A stretch of DNA of 10,317 nt. Source: Pedobacter glucosidilyticus. GTDB lineage: Bacteria > Bacteroidota > Bacteroidia > Sphingobacteriales > Sphingobacteriaceae. The position numbers and the translations under genes were made by a program. Where the stretch lies: the NCBI RefSeq assembly GCF_002483235.1, contig NZ_DLHN01000017.1:123968-134284 (forward strand). The letters run 5' to 3'. The notes under the pieces were generated by a model, which was given only the letters and a program-made list of their open reading frames with translations, was not told the origin of the DNA and searched no databases. Of the stretch, positions 1 to 7,688 are shown piece after piece (the stretch's first letter is position 1; each line of letters begins with the position of its first letter).

Positions 1-17
1 GCTGCTGCTGCTGCTGC
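1..17. repeat. GCT triplet repeat encoding an alanine run
   Basis: Five GCT triplets in a row on the plus strand read as successive GCA (Ala) codons on the minus strand, inside the acidic hypothetical gene. The run is cut by the window edge, so its full length is unknown. Such triplet runs can change length by slippage without breaking the frame. Confidence 0.8.
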
Positions 18-695
18 CACTTTTTCTTCTTCTTCCGAAACTGATGGGGTAGCTGTTTCTATGGCTTCAGCAGAAATTTCTTCATCTATATTTAATGGTA
101 ATTCTTCATGCTCTATTGATGGTTCTTCTACAACCATTTCTGAAGAGGTAGATACATTAAGGTTTATATCGTTTTCTTCTTCTACTGGGTTTACCGTTGG
201 AATAATATGCTCTAATACCACATCAGCAATCTCTTCATAAACTTCATCTTCATGAACAAAACTTTCAGCAGCAGGTGAAGGTACCTCTTCATGGCTTTCT
301 ACAGTTTCTTGCTTAAGCTCGGCAGGAGTTTCTACCAAGTTATTTTCAGGGCTTAAATCTTCCTGAATGATAGAAACCAATGCTTCTTGGGTTACTTCTT
401 TTTCTTCCGCAAGCTCTAAAGATGAATAATCTTTATTTAATTTTTCTGGATGATGAATGATATGGTGAAGTGCAGTTCTATCAGGTAATATGGTGGCTGC
501 CTGTGTAAGTTTCTGGTTAAAAGCTGACGTATTTTGCGCAGCTTTTGTTGCCAATAAATAAAGTGTTTGGCAATAAGGATATTTATGAATTAAGCTTTCT
601 AAATCTGCTAATTTGCTCTCATTAAGCTTTTGCAAATCCAACAGATAATCAGAAAATCTTATCTCTTTTGTATGATTATATTCTAATTGCTCCAA
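1..695 (-). CDS. Acidic hypothetical protein, 3' end cut by window edge
   Basis: An open frame runs from a TTG codon at 695-693 to the left edge, giving 231 complete codons and no stop. The start is set by an in-frame TAA two codons upstream (TAA, ATT, TTG); no in-frame ATG occurs for about 170 codons, so TTG is almost forced. Residues 1 to about 85 look globular and helical, with a motif like KYPYCQTLYLLATKAA, which resembles tetratricopeptide-type or uncharacterised proteins of Bacteroidota. After that the protein becomes a low-complexity Glu-rich linker (EEEND, EEKEVTQ, SEEEEK) ending in an alanine run at the window edge. It is the fourth gene of the miaB, sigma-54 activator, lptE series and lies 39 bases downstream of lptE. 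In related genomes a hypothetical gene at this place precedes secG (recalled, not checked). Function unknown; I infer a cytoplasmic scaffold-like protein with a disordered centre. Confidence 0.75.
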   Translation of the reverse strand, partial: MEQLEYNHTKEIRFSDYLLDLQKLNESKLADLESLIHKYPYCQTLYLLATKAAQNTSAFNQKLTQAATILPDRTALHHIIHHPEKLNKDYSSLELAEEKEVTQEALVSIIQEDLSPENNLVETPAELKQETVESHEEVPSPAAESFVHEDEVYEEIADVVLEHIIPTVNPVEEENDINLNVSTSSEMVVEEPSIEHEELPLNIDEEISAEAIETATPSVSEEEEKVAAAAA

Positions 696-734
696 AATTT
701 ATCTTTTTTTAAGATTTGTGAAGGTAAAAAAACC

Positions 735-1247
735 TTACCAATTGGCAAAAGCTCTGTTATAAATATCTTCTGTTAATTGCGCATTAATATCCTTGATTAA
801 AGCTTGTTCCTGACTGGCAAATGCGTTTCCTTGGGTAGAAAAATCTCTAAACCGGGTAAAAGATTGTTCGAAACTTTTATCAGGCTCTATGGTATTGGTA
901 TATTTTACCTGTACTGTAATGGTAAGCCTATTTAAGCCTGCTGATACTTGTTGGTCGCCCTGTATAGCAACGGGTTGTATGTTATAATCTGTTATACGCC
1001 CCTGAAAATCTGCATCACCATTGGTTCTTAAAAAACTTAAGGAGGTTTGCGTTCTGATACGGTCTTTTAAAGCTTCGGTAAAACTCTGACTAAGAATAGG
1101 AACTACCAGTGGCGCATTGTTCTCAAATAAAGCTACTGATACGGTTTTCATCCCGGCAGATATAGACCCTCCTGTAAAAGAATAAATACCGCAGGCATTT
1201 AACAGCATCAGCATGGCACATATAACGATATAACCTCTTTTTCTCAT
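735..1247 (-). CDS. lptE: LptE-family outer-membrane lipoprotein
   Basis: This 170-residue protein begins with a lipoprotein signal: basic n-region (MRKRG), hydrophobic core, and lipobox LNAC with the lipidated cysteine at residue 19. The mature part has the pattern of the Bacteroidota LptE family (GIYSFTGGSI near the cysteine, then FTEALKDRI, a GDADFQGRITDYNI segment, and a C-terminal INAQLTEDIYNRAFANW helix). LptE is the plug and partner of the LptD beta-barrel that inserts lipopolysaccharide into the outer leaflet of the outer membrane, so it should be anchored in the inner leaflet of the outer membrane. Its start lies four bases after the stop of the sigma-54 activator gene, which implies co-transcription and probably coupled translation; the bases AAAGAC just before the ATG are a weak ribosome site. 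Length is normal for the family and no defect is seen. The assignment rests on pattern recognition rather than a profile search. Confidence 0.88.
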   Translation of the reverse strand: MRKRGYIVICAMLMLLNACGIYSFTGGSISAGMKTVSVALFENNAPLVVPILSQSFTEALKDRIRTQTSLSFLRTNGDADFQGRITDYNIQPVAIQGDQQVSAGLNRLTITVQVKYTNTIEPDKSFEQSFTRFRDFSTQGNAFASQEQALIKDINAQLTEDIYNRAFANW

Positions 1248-1251
1248 GTCT

Positions 1252-2481
1252 TTAATTGAGATTTAATTCTTTAATTTTTCTGTACAAAGTACGTTCTGAT
1301 ATCCCTAATTCTTCTGCTGCCGATTTACGTTTACCCTTATGCTTTTTTAAAGCTTTCTTAATCATATCGGCTTCTTTGTCTATCAAAGATAAAGATTCTT
1401 CTATTTCCTCTGCATCTTGGGTAATATGAAAATCATCCTGACGGTTTACTACTGGCTGTTGTATGGTTAACTGAGGTTCTATATGCTGCACATCTAAATC
1501 CTGATATAAAGAATTTAATATTTGCGGATGTGTAGCGGCATAATTAGAAACGTTATCACCACTCTGAATAATATCGGCCACTAATTTTTTAAGCTCAACC
1601 ATGTCTTTTTTCATATCAAAAAGAACTTTGTAGAGGATATCACGTTCAGAGAAATCTTCTTTTTTACCGTTATCTAAACGCATAGGTAAAGAAGATTGCT
1701 GATCTTGCGGAATATAAGCAAGCAATGTTTGAGCAGTAATATGTCGGTTTTTCTCTAAAACTGCTATTTGCTCTGCAATGTTTTTAAGTTGTCTTACGTT
1801 ACCGGGCCAATTAAAATTGGTTAAAACTTGTACTGCACCTTCATCTAAAGTAACATTTGGCGAGCGATATTTATCAGAAAAATCGGCTACAAATTTTCTA
1901 AATAACAGATGAATATCTTCTCTTCTATCTCTTAAAGGTGGTATTTTAAGCGGCACTGTATTTAAGCGGTAATATAAATCTTCTCTAAATTTACCTGCTC
2001 TTACAGCTTCATACATCTCTACATTGGTAGCTGCAACAACCCTTACATCCGTTTTTTGTACTTTAGAAGATCCAACACGGATATACTCACCAGATTCTAA
2101 CACACGTAACAATCTAGCTTGTGTACCTAAAGGCAACTCGCCAACTTCATCTAAAAATATGGTACCACCGTTAACCACTTCAAAATATCCTTTTCTGGCT
2201 TCGTGGGCACCTGTAAAAGAGCCTTTTTCATGACCAAAAAGTTCAGAATCTATGGTTCCTTCTGGTATGGCACCACAGTTTACCGCAATAAAAGGCCCAT
2301 GTTTACGAGCACTAAGCTGATGGATGATGTGTGAAAAAACTTCTTTACCAGAACCACTTTCGCCAGTAATTAATACGGTTATATCTGTAGGTGCAACTTG
2401 TCTGGCTATATCAATAGCTCGGTGCAACAAGGGCGAAGCCCCTATAATACCAAACCTTTGTTTAATATCTTGTATATCCAT
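1252..2481 (-). CDS. Sigma-54-dependent transcriptional activator without receiver domain
   Basis: This 409-residue protein has an AAA+ sigma-54 interaction domain from the very start: Walker A GESGSGKE (40-47), the sigma-54 contact loop as GSFTGA (87-92; consensus GAFTGA, first Ala replaced by Ser), Walker B TIFLDE (107-112), an LYYRL segment (169-173) and a sensor II-like NWPGNVRQL (224-232). A linker of about 110 residues follows, then a Fis-type helix-turn-helix at about 383-406 (KRKSAAEELGISERTLYRKI). It would use ATP hydrolysis to open promoters held by sigma-54 RNA polymerase. There is no N-terminal receiver, GAF or PAS domain, so its signal input is unknown; control may be by abundance or by a partner protein. 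It sits between miaB and lptE, 119 bases after miaB and four before lptE. That position is common in Sphingobacteriaceae as I recall it. Target genes cannot be read from the window. Confidence 0.95.
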   Translation of the reverse strand: MDIQDIKQRFGIIGASPLLHRAIDIARQVAPTDITVLITGESGSGKEVFSHIIHQLSARKHGPFIAVNCGAIPEGTIDSELFGHEKGSFTGAHEARKGYFEVVNGGTIFLDEVGELPLGTQARLLRVLESGEYIRVGSSKVQKTDVRVVAATNVEMYEAVRAGKFREDLYYRLNTVPLKIPPLRDRREDIHLLFRKFVADFSDKYRSPNVTLDEGAVQVLTNFNWPGNVRQLKNIAEQIAVLEKNRHITAQTLLAYIPQDQQSSLPMRLDNGKKEDFSERDILYKVLFDMKKDMVELKKLVADIIQSGDNVSNYAATHPQILNSLYQDLDVQHIEPQLTIQQPVVNRQDDFHITQDAEEIEESLSLIDKEADMIKKALKKHKGKRKSAAEELGISERTLYRKIKELNLN

Positions 2482-2486
2482 TTTTT

Positions 2487-2535
2487 TAAAGTAAAAAGTA
2501 CACAGTAGAAAGTAAAGAGTAGAAAGTAAAAAGTA
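2487..2535. repeat. Seven tandem heptamers between miaB and the sigma-54 activator
   Basis: Seven head-to-tail 7-base units end in AGTA on the plus strand (AAAGTA, AAAAGTA, CACAGTA, GAAAGTA, AAGAGTA, GAAAGTA, AAAAGTA; the first with one more T before it). On the minus, transcribed strand they read TACTTTT or TACTTTC. The array starts six bases before the activator's ATG and fills about 40% of the gap, so it lies in its leader. Units differ at one to three positions, so the array is old or under little selection for identity. Confidence 0.85.
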
Positions 2536-2600
2536 TTTCCTTACTACCTTATTTTAAGATTTGAGCATGGAGATATGCGTTCTTGTATAACCTCTCACGT

Positions 2601-4181
2601 CTAGTGTCTCCCATCTAAAATCTTTCCAACCACTTTACCAATTAATGTAGCAGTTGTAGTTCTTTCTACTAAAACATTTACATAGTCCCCTGGTTTATAG
2701 GTATCCCCAACAGGGAAAATAACCATGAAATTTTGATCGCTACGGCCACAATAATCATTTTTGGATTTTTTAGAAAAGCCTTCTATCAAAACTTTTTCTA
2801 TTTTACCAATCCTTTGCTGCGCCCTATAATGGCTATGAATTTGCTGTTTAGCGATAACCTCTTCTAATCTTCTTTGCTTAACATCTTCAGGAATATCATC
2901 TTTAAACTTCTTAGCCGCTGGTGTGCCTGGTCTTTCAGAATAAGAGAACATATAAGCAAACTCATATTTCACAAAATCCATCATACTTAAAGTATCTTGA
3001 TGTTCTTCTTCTGTTTCTGAGCAAAAACCAGTAATGATATCAGTAGAAATAGCGCAATCTGGAATGATACGTCTGATAGCTTCTACCCTTTCCATATACC
3101 ACTGGCGGTCGTAAGTACGGTTCATGATGTCTAACACCCTTGAATTACCAGATTGTACCGGTAAGTGGATGTAATTACAAATATTCTCGTATTTAGCTAT
3201 GGTAGTTAAAACCTCATCAGTAATATCTTTTGGATGGGAAGTAGAAAATCTTACTCTTAAATCCGGACTTACCAAAGCTACCATTTCTAGCAATTGGGCG
3301 AAGTTTACGAAAGCCTCACCCCCGCCTTCTCCAAAGGAGAGGGAGTTCTTATCTAACCGCTCTTCTTGGTGGATTATCCCTTGCACTTCCTTCTCTTTCT
3401 GAGATGGGTTAAGGGATAGGCTATCTCCTGCGCTTCCCTCTCCTTCGGAGAGGGATTGAGGGTGAGGCCTCTTCCACTTATAAGAATCAACATTTTGCCC
3501 TAACAAGGTAACCTCGCGGTAGCCAGCTGCATATAAATCTTGTGCTTCTTTTACTATAGAATGTGCATCTCTACTGCGCTCTCTACCTCTTGTAAAAGGT
3601 ACAACACAGAAAGAACACATATTATCACATCCCCTCATGATAGAGATAAAAGCAGAAATTCCGTTAGAGTTTAACCTTACCGGATTGATATCCGCATAGG
3701 TTTCTTCTCTGCTTAATAATACATTTACAGCTTTGTTACCATCATCAACTTTGTTGATTAAATTAGGTAAATCGCGGTAAGCATCAGGACCAACCACTAC
3801 ATCAACCAGTTTTTCTTCTTCTAAGAATTTCGCTTTTAAACGCTCTGCCATGCAGCCTAAAACGCCTACAATCATTCCCGGATTTTTAGCTTTTGATGCG
3901 CTAAATTGTTTCAGTCTGTTTCTTACCCTTACCTCGGCATTTTCACGAATAGAACAGGTGTTGATAAATACAATATCTGCTTCGGTAAAATCTGCCGTGG
4001 TTACAAAACCATCATCGGCAAGTATAGAAGCTACAATTTCACTATCAGAAAAGTTCATGGCGCAACCATAACTTTCTATATATAATTTACGACCGTTATT
4101 ATTTTTACTGGCTTCTAATACCAGAGCCTGGCCTTGTTTGGCTTCATCATGCTCTTTAGAGGGTATATTCAATTCTAACAT
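2601..4181 (-). CDS. miaB: tRNA-2-methylthio-N6-isopentenyladenosine-37 synthase MiaB, with repeat-derived insert
   Basis: MiaB is a cytoplasmic radical-SAM iron-sulfur enzyme that adds a methylthio group to isopentenyl-A37 of tRNAs reading UNN codons. The N-terminal methylthiotransferase domain carries cluster cysteines C40, C76 and C110. The radical-SAM triad is C185, C189, C192 (CDNMCSFC), and a TRAM-like RNA-binding domain occupies about 455-520. All catalytic cysteines are present. At 526 residues it is longer than the usual 440-480. The excess is residues 238-290, a low-complexity stretch after GQNVDSYKW and before VNFAQLLEMVA, encoded by a palindromic repeat cluster (3313-3468). That position is a variable loop in the radical-SAM domain, so function may survive. 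The ATG at 4181 gives the usual N-terminus ahead of GRKLYIESYGC. It is the first gene of the minus-strand cluster and is divergent from the membrane-protein operon. Confidence 0.97.
   Translation of the reverse strand: MLELNIPSKEHDEAKQGQALVLEASKNNNGRKLYIESYGCAMNFSDSEIVASILADDGFVTTADFTEADIVFINTCSIRENAEVRVRNRLKQFSASKAKNPGMIVGVLGCMAERLKAKFLEEEKLVDVVVGPDAYRDLPNLINKVDDGNKAVNVLLSREETYADINPVRLNSNGISAFISIMRGCDNMCSFCVVPFTRGRERSRDAHSIVKEAQDLYAAGYREVTLLGQNVDSYKWKRPHPQSLSEGEGSAGDSLSLNPSQKEKEVQGIIHQEERLDKNSLSFGEGGGEAFVNFAQLLEMVALVSPDLRVRFSTSHPKDITDEVLTTIAKYENICNYIHLPVQSGNSRVLDIMNRTYDRQWYMERVEAIRRIIPDCAISTDIITGFCSETEEEHQDTLSMMDFVKYEFAYMFSYSERPGTPAAKKFKDDIPEDVKQRRLEEVIAKQQIHSHYRAQQRIGKIEKVLIEGFSKKSKNDYCGRSDQNFMVIFPVGDTYKPGDYVNVLVERTTTATLIGKVVGKILDGRH
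3313..3468. repeat. Composite palindromic repeat inserted in frame in miaB
   Basis: This 156-base (52-codon) GC-rich block is bounded by perfect 8-base inverted ends GCCTCACC (3313-3320) and GGTGAGGC (3461-3468). Each end leads into a hairpin: CCTTCTCC/GGAGAGGG (3325-3332 with 3336-3343, loop AAA, one T-G pair) and CCCTCTCC/GGAGAGGG (3436-3443 with 3447-3454, loop TTC, perfect). Between them lies a third unit, TATCCCTT (3375-3382) with AAGGGATA (3411-3418), around an inner TCTC/GAGA. The block therefore holds two inverted copies of one element flanking a related one. It is translated without a stop as a Ser/Glu/Gly-rich segment including PHPQSLSEGEG. The closest parallel known to me is the Rickettsia palindromic elements found inside genes; relationship is not implied. 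Confidence 0.85.
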
Positions 4182-4200
4182 CTAAACATTTTTAGGATTA

Positions 4201-4208
4201 CAAAATTA
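4201..4208 (-). promoter_or_regulatory. Probable -7 promoter box for miaB
   Basis: On the minus strand the bases read TAATTTTG, an exact match to the Bacteroidota -7 consensus TAnnTTTG, ending 19 bases before the miaB start codon. No TTG element is seen at the usual -33 distance; instead that place holds the inverted repeat at 4226-4238. Known consensus, inferred function. Confidence 0.5.
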
Positions 4209-4225
4209 GGATTTTTTTAGTAAAA

Positions 4226-4238
4226 TGACAGTTTGTCA
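4226..4238. promoter_or_regulatory. Inverted repeat TGACA-GTT-TGTCA, possible operator
   Basis: A perfect 5-base inverted repeat with a 3-base centre lies in the 141-base gap between divergent miaB and the membrane-protein operon. It is at about the -33 position of the miaB promoter candidate, where a regulator could act on one or both genes. The regulator is unknown. Confidence 0.4.
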
Positions 4239-4288
4239 GCCTTTTAATTTATTTAACTCCTTTTAAAATTATATTTCTGGCTAAATAA

Positions 4289-4316
4289 TTGAATACCCTA
4301 ATAATTATTATATTTA
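4289..4316 (+). promoter_or_regulatory. Weak promoter candidate for the membrane-protein operon
   Basis: A TTG at 4289-4291 is followed after 17 bases by TATATTTA (4309-4316), one mismatch from TAnnTTTG. If used, transcription would begin at or next to the ATG at 4323, leaving little or no leader. The surrounding DNA is so A+T-rich that chance matches are easy. Confidence 0.3.
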
Positions 4317-4322
4317 TACAGC

Positions 4323-6119
4323 ATGGAGCAAAGCCCAAAACCTAAAAAATTTTTGATTTTAAAATGGCTACTAGGTGTACTCCTAGTGGTTTTACTCTTG
4401 TTAGCTAGTGGCGCTTATTACTTAAACAAACAATGGAAACCTTTACTTACAGATGTTTTACAAAAAGCTGTTACCGATGTTTCTGATAGCTTATACAAGG
4501 TAAAGTTTAGTGATATCCGCATCAATGTATTAACGGGTAGTGCTTATATAGATAGTATCCATATTTATCCGGATACGGCTATTTACAACAAAATGATTGC
4601 CCAAAAAGATGCCCCAGAAAACCTTTTTGAACTTAAAATCAATCATCTTGGCTTAAAAAATATTCATCCTTCTAAAATATATTTTGATAGAAAATTAGCC
4701 ATTGATGCTATTACCATCTTAAGGCCCGAATTAAATATCATTTATACCAAGCTAAAATATCCGCGAAAGCGAGAAGTAGACCATAGAACAACCTATCAAA
4801 AAATTAAACACCTTTTAAAATCGGCAAGGGTTGGTACTGTTTTTTTTAACAATGTAAAGTTTAAATATGTAGACAGGTCTTTATCTTTAACCAAACCAGA
4901 TATCACCAATTTAGATAATTTAAACATCAGATTAAATGATATTTTGATAGATTCTGCCGCACAGTATGATCAAAGTCGGATTTTTACCACTAAAGATATT
5001 ATAGCCGAACTTAAAGATTATAGCTACCCTACGGCTGATTCTTTATACATCATTAAACTAGAAAAGATGCAGTTTTCTACCTTAAAGAAAGAGCTATTGA
5101 TTAAAAACTTTAGGTTGGCTCCACGATATCATGAAATGGCTTTTTCTAATTTATTTGAGAAACAACACGAGCGTTATAGCTTAAGTTTTGATACCATTAG
5201 CTTTAAAAACGTGAATTATCCGGCACTTATTGATGAAAGATTGATAGCTGCACAAAAAGTTTTACTTAAGAAAGGTGATGTATCTGTTTTTTTAAACAGA
5301 GGAAAGGCTCCTAAAGGGATTGATAAGGGTAAAAACTTTCCTCATTTAGCTTTGCAGCGGGTAAATTGGACTATACATACCGACACTATTGAGTTAAACA
5401 ATACTAAAATTGCTTATGCCGAATATAACCCCAAAACAGGAGCTAAAGGAACTATCTCCTTTCATCATTTAAGAGGTTATTTGTTTAACATCAGTAATAG
5501 CCCTTATTTTTTAAAGAAAAACCATTTTGCAGATGCTTATCTACAAACGCTTTTTTTAGGTAAAGGAAACTTAAATGTGCATATCAAATTTGATTTAACA
5601 GATAAACTAGGCGCATTTAGCTATAAGGGATCTATAGGGAAAATGCCTATGGAGACCATAAATCCTATTACCAGACCTTTAGCCATGGTGATGGTAAAAT
5701 CTGGAACCCTGAATAGTTTAGATTTTTCTGCCAAGGGAAATGTCAGAGGAGCCAGCGGCTTTGTTAAAATCAATTATCAAGATTTAAGTGTTACCCTCAT
5801 GAAAAAAGATGAAGATAACAATTTAAAAAAAATGGGCTTAATTTCTTTGGTGGCTAATGCGCTATTGCTTAAGCAAAGCAATCCTTCTAAAAACGAAGCT
5901 TTAAGAGTTTCTTACCCTAGCTATGCAAGACCAGCCGATGGTTCTTTTTTTAATTTAATGTGGAAAGTTATCTTTACAGGGCTAAAAGAAAGTGTAGGCA
6001 TTAGTAAAGAACAAGAAGAAAAAATTGCCCAAAAGGCTTCTAAACTTAAAGAGGCAAAATTACGTAGAGAAAAAAGAAAAGCCGAAAGACAAAAAAAGAG
6101 AGAAGATAAACAAGATTAA
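4323..6119 (+). CDS. Large single-pass membrane protein, AsmA-like in appearance
   Basis: This 598-residue protein has a short basic N-terminus (KPKKF) and one strong membrane helix at about 10-34 (LLGVLLVVLLLLASGAYYL). About 520 residues of beta-rich sequence follow, with repeated patterns such as VKFSDIRINVLTGSAYIDSI and VGTVFFNNVKFKYVD. This layout (N-terminal anchor, long repeating beta body) resembles AsmA/DUF748-type envelope proteins, which are linked to lipid transport and outer-membrane homeostasis; I offer that as a likeness, not a family assignment. The last 40 or so residues are highly charged and probably helical (KLKEAKLRREKRKAERQKK). The body should face the periplasm. It is first in a two-gene operon, with two bases separating its stop from the next start. 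Many uncharacterised Bacteroidota proteins look like this. No defect seen. Confidence 0.9.
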   Translation: MEQSPKPKKFLILKWLLGVLLVVLLLLASGAYYLNKQWKPLLTDVLQKAVTDVSDSLYKVKFSDIRINVLTGSAYIDSIHIYPDTAIYNKMIAQKDAPENLFELKINHLGLKNIHPSKIYFDRKLAIDAITILRPELNIIYTKLKYPRKREVDHRTTYQKIKHLLKSARVGTVFFNNVKFKYVDRSLSLTKPDITNLDNLNIRLNDILIDSAAQYDQSRIFTTKDIIAELKDYSYPTADSLYIIKLEKMQFSTLKKELLIKNFRLAPRYHEMAFSNLFEKQHERYSLSFDTISFKNVNYPALIDERLIAAQKVLLKKGDVSVFLNRGKAPKGIDKGKNFPHLALQRVNWTIHTDTIELNNTKIAYAEYNPKTGAKGTISFHHLRGYLFNISNSPYFLKKNHFADAYLQTLFLGKGNLNVHIKFDLTDKLGAFSYKGSIGKMPMETINPITRPLAMVMVKSGTLNSLDFSAKGNVRGASGFVKINYQDLSVTLMKKDEDNNLKKMGLISLVANALLLKQSNPSKNEALRVSYPSYARPADGSFFNLMWKVIFTGLKESVGISKEQEEKIAQKASKLKEAKLRREKRKAERQKKREDKQD

Positions 6120-6121
6120 GC

Positions 6122-7426
6122 ATGTTTAAGACTATTAAATATTTTAGCTTCATAGCGGTACTGTGGTTAACAAGTGCTTGCTCAGAACAGATTACAGATA
6201 AGCTGGTTGCCAGCCAAAATCTTAAAAAATTACAGATTGAGGAAAGCAATCTGGATAGAATTGACAGTTTGCTGGGTTCGGCCCTTATTAATAATTGGAC
6301 AGCAGGCGTTACAGCCTTGGTTGCTAAAAACGGACAAGTTTTCTATGACAAAGGTTTTGGTTTTAGAGACCGCGAGTCTAAAGCTTTAATGCGCCCAACA
6401 GATATTTTCAGGATTGCGTCTATGAGCAAACCTATCATTTCTGTTGCTACCATGATATTGGTTGAGCAAGGAAAGCTAAAACTAGACGACCCTGTTTCTA
6501 AATACATCCCTGAGTTTAAAAACCCACAAGTTTTGGCTAGCTTTAATGCTACCGATACCACTTACACTACTGTACCTGCAAATAAAGAAATTACCATTAA
6601 GCATTTGCTTACGCATACATCAGGTATTGGTTATGGCTTTGCAGATTCTACCCTCAAAAAAATATATGATAAACATGATATCCCTGATTTAGCAACGGTA
6701 AAAAATATCACCATAGAGCAAAGCATGAAAAAGCTAGGCACTTTGCCTTTGGGTGTACAACCAGATAGCAAATTTTATTATGGTTTAAGTACCGATGTTT
6801 TAGGATATGTAATAGAAGTTGCTTCTGGCAAAAAGCTAGATTTTTTCTTGAAAGAGTATCTATTTAATCCTTTAGGGATGAACAGTACTTACTTTTTCTT
6901 GCCTCCGGAAAGCACTTACCGTTTAGCCGCTATGTACAGCGAAACCAAAGAAGGAAGATTAATTAAAACCTACCCAATTAGTGGTAAATTCAATATTAAT
7001 TATCCTATTAGGGGAGCTAAAACTTACCTTTCGGGAGGTTCTGGCTTATGCTCTACCGTAGAAGATTATGCCTTGTTTTTACAAATGATTTTAAACAAAG
7101 GTACTTATGGCGGTAAAAGAATTTTAAAAGCCGAAACCATTGAAATGATGTCGCAAAACCAAATTGGCAACCTACAAGTGGGTAAAAATAAGTTTGGTTT
7201 AGGTTTCGAGATTGCTACCGAACAAGGCTTAGCAAATGGCGCTAAAGTGGGTAAATTAAGCTGGAGTGGGGCTTTTAACACGATGTTTTGGATAGACCCA
7301 CAAAGAAATGCTATCGCTATTTTAATGACTCAGGTTTACCCAGCTATCCACAAAAAAGAATTTTACAACAAGTTTGAAACTTTGGTTAATGATGCGATGG
7401 ATAGAGGGTTGAAGGAGAAGAAGTGA
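6122..7426 (+). CDS. Beta-lactamase-family serine hydrolase lipoprotein
   Basis: This 434-residue protein starts with a lipoprotein-type signal ending in LTSAC (cysteine 20; the -3 residue is Thr, acceptable but not ideal). It has the class C beta-lactamase/DD-peptidase fold markers: SMSK with nucleophile S100 and K103, ITIKHLLTHTSGI (157-169), a YGLSTDVLG segment where Y220 probably fills the Tyr of the YxN motif, FNPLGM (248-253), and a C-terminal WSGAFNTMFWIDP (381-393) in place of the KTG/HxG motif. Family members include penicillin-binding proteins, esterases and D-aminopeptidases, so the substrate cannot be named; true beta-lactam hydrolysis is not implied. It is translated from the ATG two bases after the preceding stop, so the pair should be co-expressed. 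The product should be lipid-anchored in the envelope. Motifs and length are normal. No clear terminator follows. Confidence 0.93.
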   Translation: MFKTIKYFSFIAVLWLTSACSEQITDKLVASQNLKKLQIEESNLDRIDSLLGSALINNWTAGVTALVAKNGQVFYDKGFGFRDRESKALMRPTDIFRIASMSKPIISVATMILVEQGKLKLDDPVSKYIPEFKNPQVLASFNATDTTYTTVPANKEITIKHLLTHTSGIGYGFADSTLKKIYDKHDIPDLATVKNITIEQSMKKLGTLPLGVQPDSKFYYGLSTDVLGYVIEVASGKKLDFFLKEYLFNPLGMNSTYFFLPPESTYRLAAMYSETKEGRLIKTYPISGKFNINYPIRGAKTYLSGGSGLCSTVEDYALFLQMILNKGTYGGKRILKAETIEMMSQNQIGNLQVGKNKFGLGFEIATEQGLANGAKVGKLSWSGAFNTMFWIDPQRNAIAILMTQVYPAIHKKEFYNKFETLVNDAMDRGLKEKK

Positions 7427-7438
7427 GTTAAGAAAATA

Positions 7439-7688
7439 TTAATATAATTCTTTGTTAATTTCATCAAAGTGCTTACTACCACATTTAATATGACCTATAA
7501 TTTTGTTAGGTTTAATTCTGACGAATAAAATTCTGTAGGTTCTTCTGACAAGAATAATTCAAGCTCTTGATGATGGTTAAACTCTAATATTTTAGGATTT
7601 TATACTTCTAGCTTTCTGTTTTTACTAAGTGTCAAAAACTCTTTTTCTTGGTCGATTCGTAAAAATATTCTATTTCTGCGAGGATTAT
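7439..7688 (-). pseudogene. Trace of a decayed gene
   Basis: On the minus strand the DNA reads as coding-like segments broken by stops and a frame change. An upstream segment of about 30 codons (NPRRNRIFLRIDQEKEF and onward) ends in a TAA and continues in the same frame for about 35 codons. A second frame then carries about 38 codons (including RILFVRIKPNKIIGHIKC) ending in TAA at 7441-7439. No ATG start is seen. The peptide character (charged, amphipathic, few rare residues) suggests a small gene in decay. The family is not recognised, and in A+T-rich DNA such frames can arise by chance. Confidence 0.3.

Noticed and set aside
2024..2233. Plus-strand reading frame opposite the sigma-54 activator
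   Set aside because: It lies wholly antisense to a well-conserved AAA+ domain and has no family pattern; the same applies to frames at 3199-3402, 3850-4071, 6046-6249, 6174-6389 and 6343-6561.
2487..2535. Heptamer array as a CRISPR or origin iteron set
   Set aside because: There are no spacers, the unit is 7 bases, and the place is a gene leader in a housekeeping cluster with no replication gene nearby.
2601..4181. miaB as a pseudogene because of its extra length
   Set aside because: The frame is kept through the insert, and all six cluster cysteines and the TRAM region are present.
6122..7426. Calling the hydrolase an antibiotic-resistance beta-lactamase
   Set aside because: The SxxK fold markers are shared by esterases and peptidases; the Tyr and third motifs deviate from class C enzymes and no resistance context is seen.
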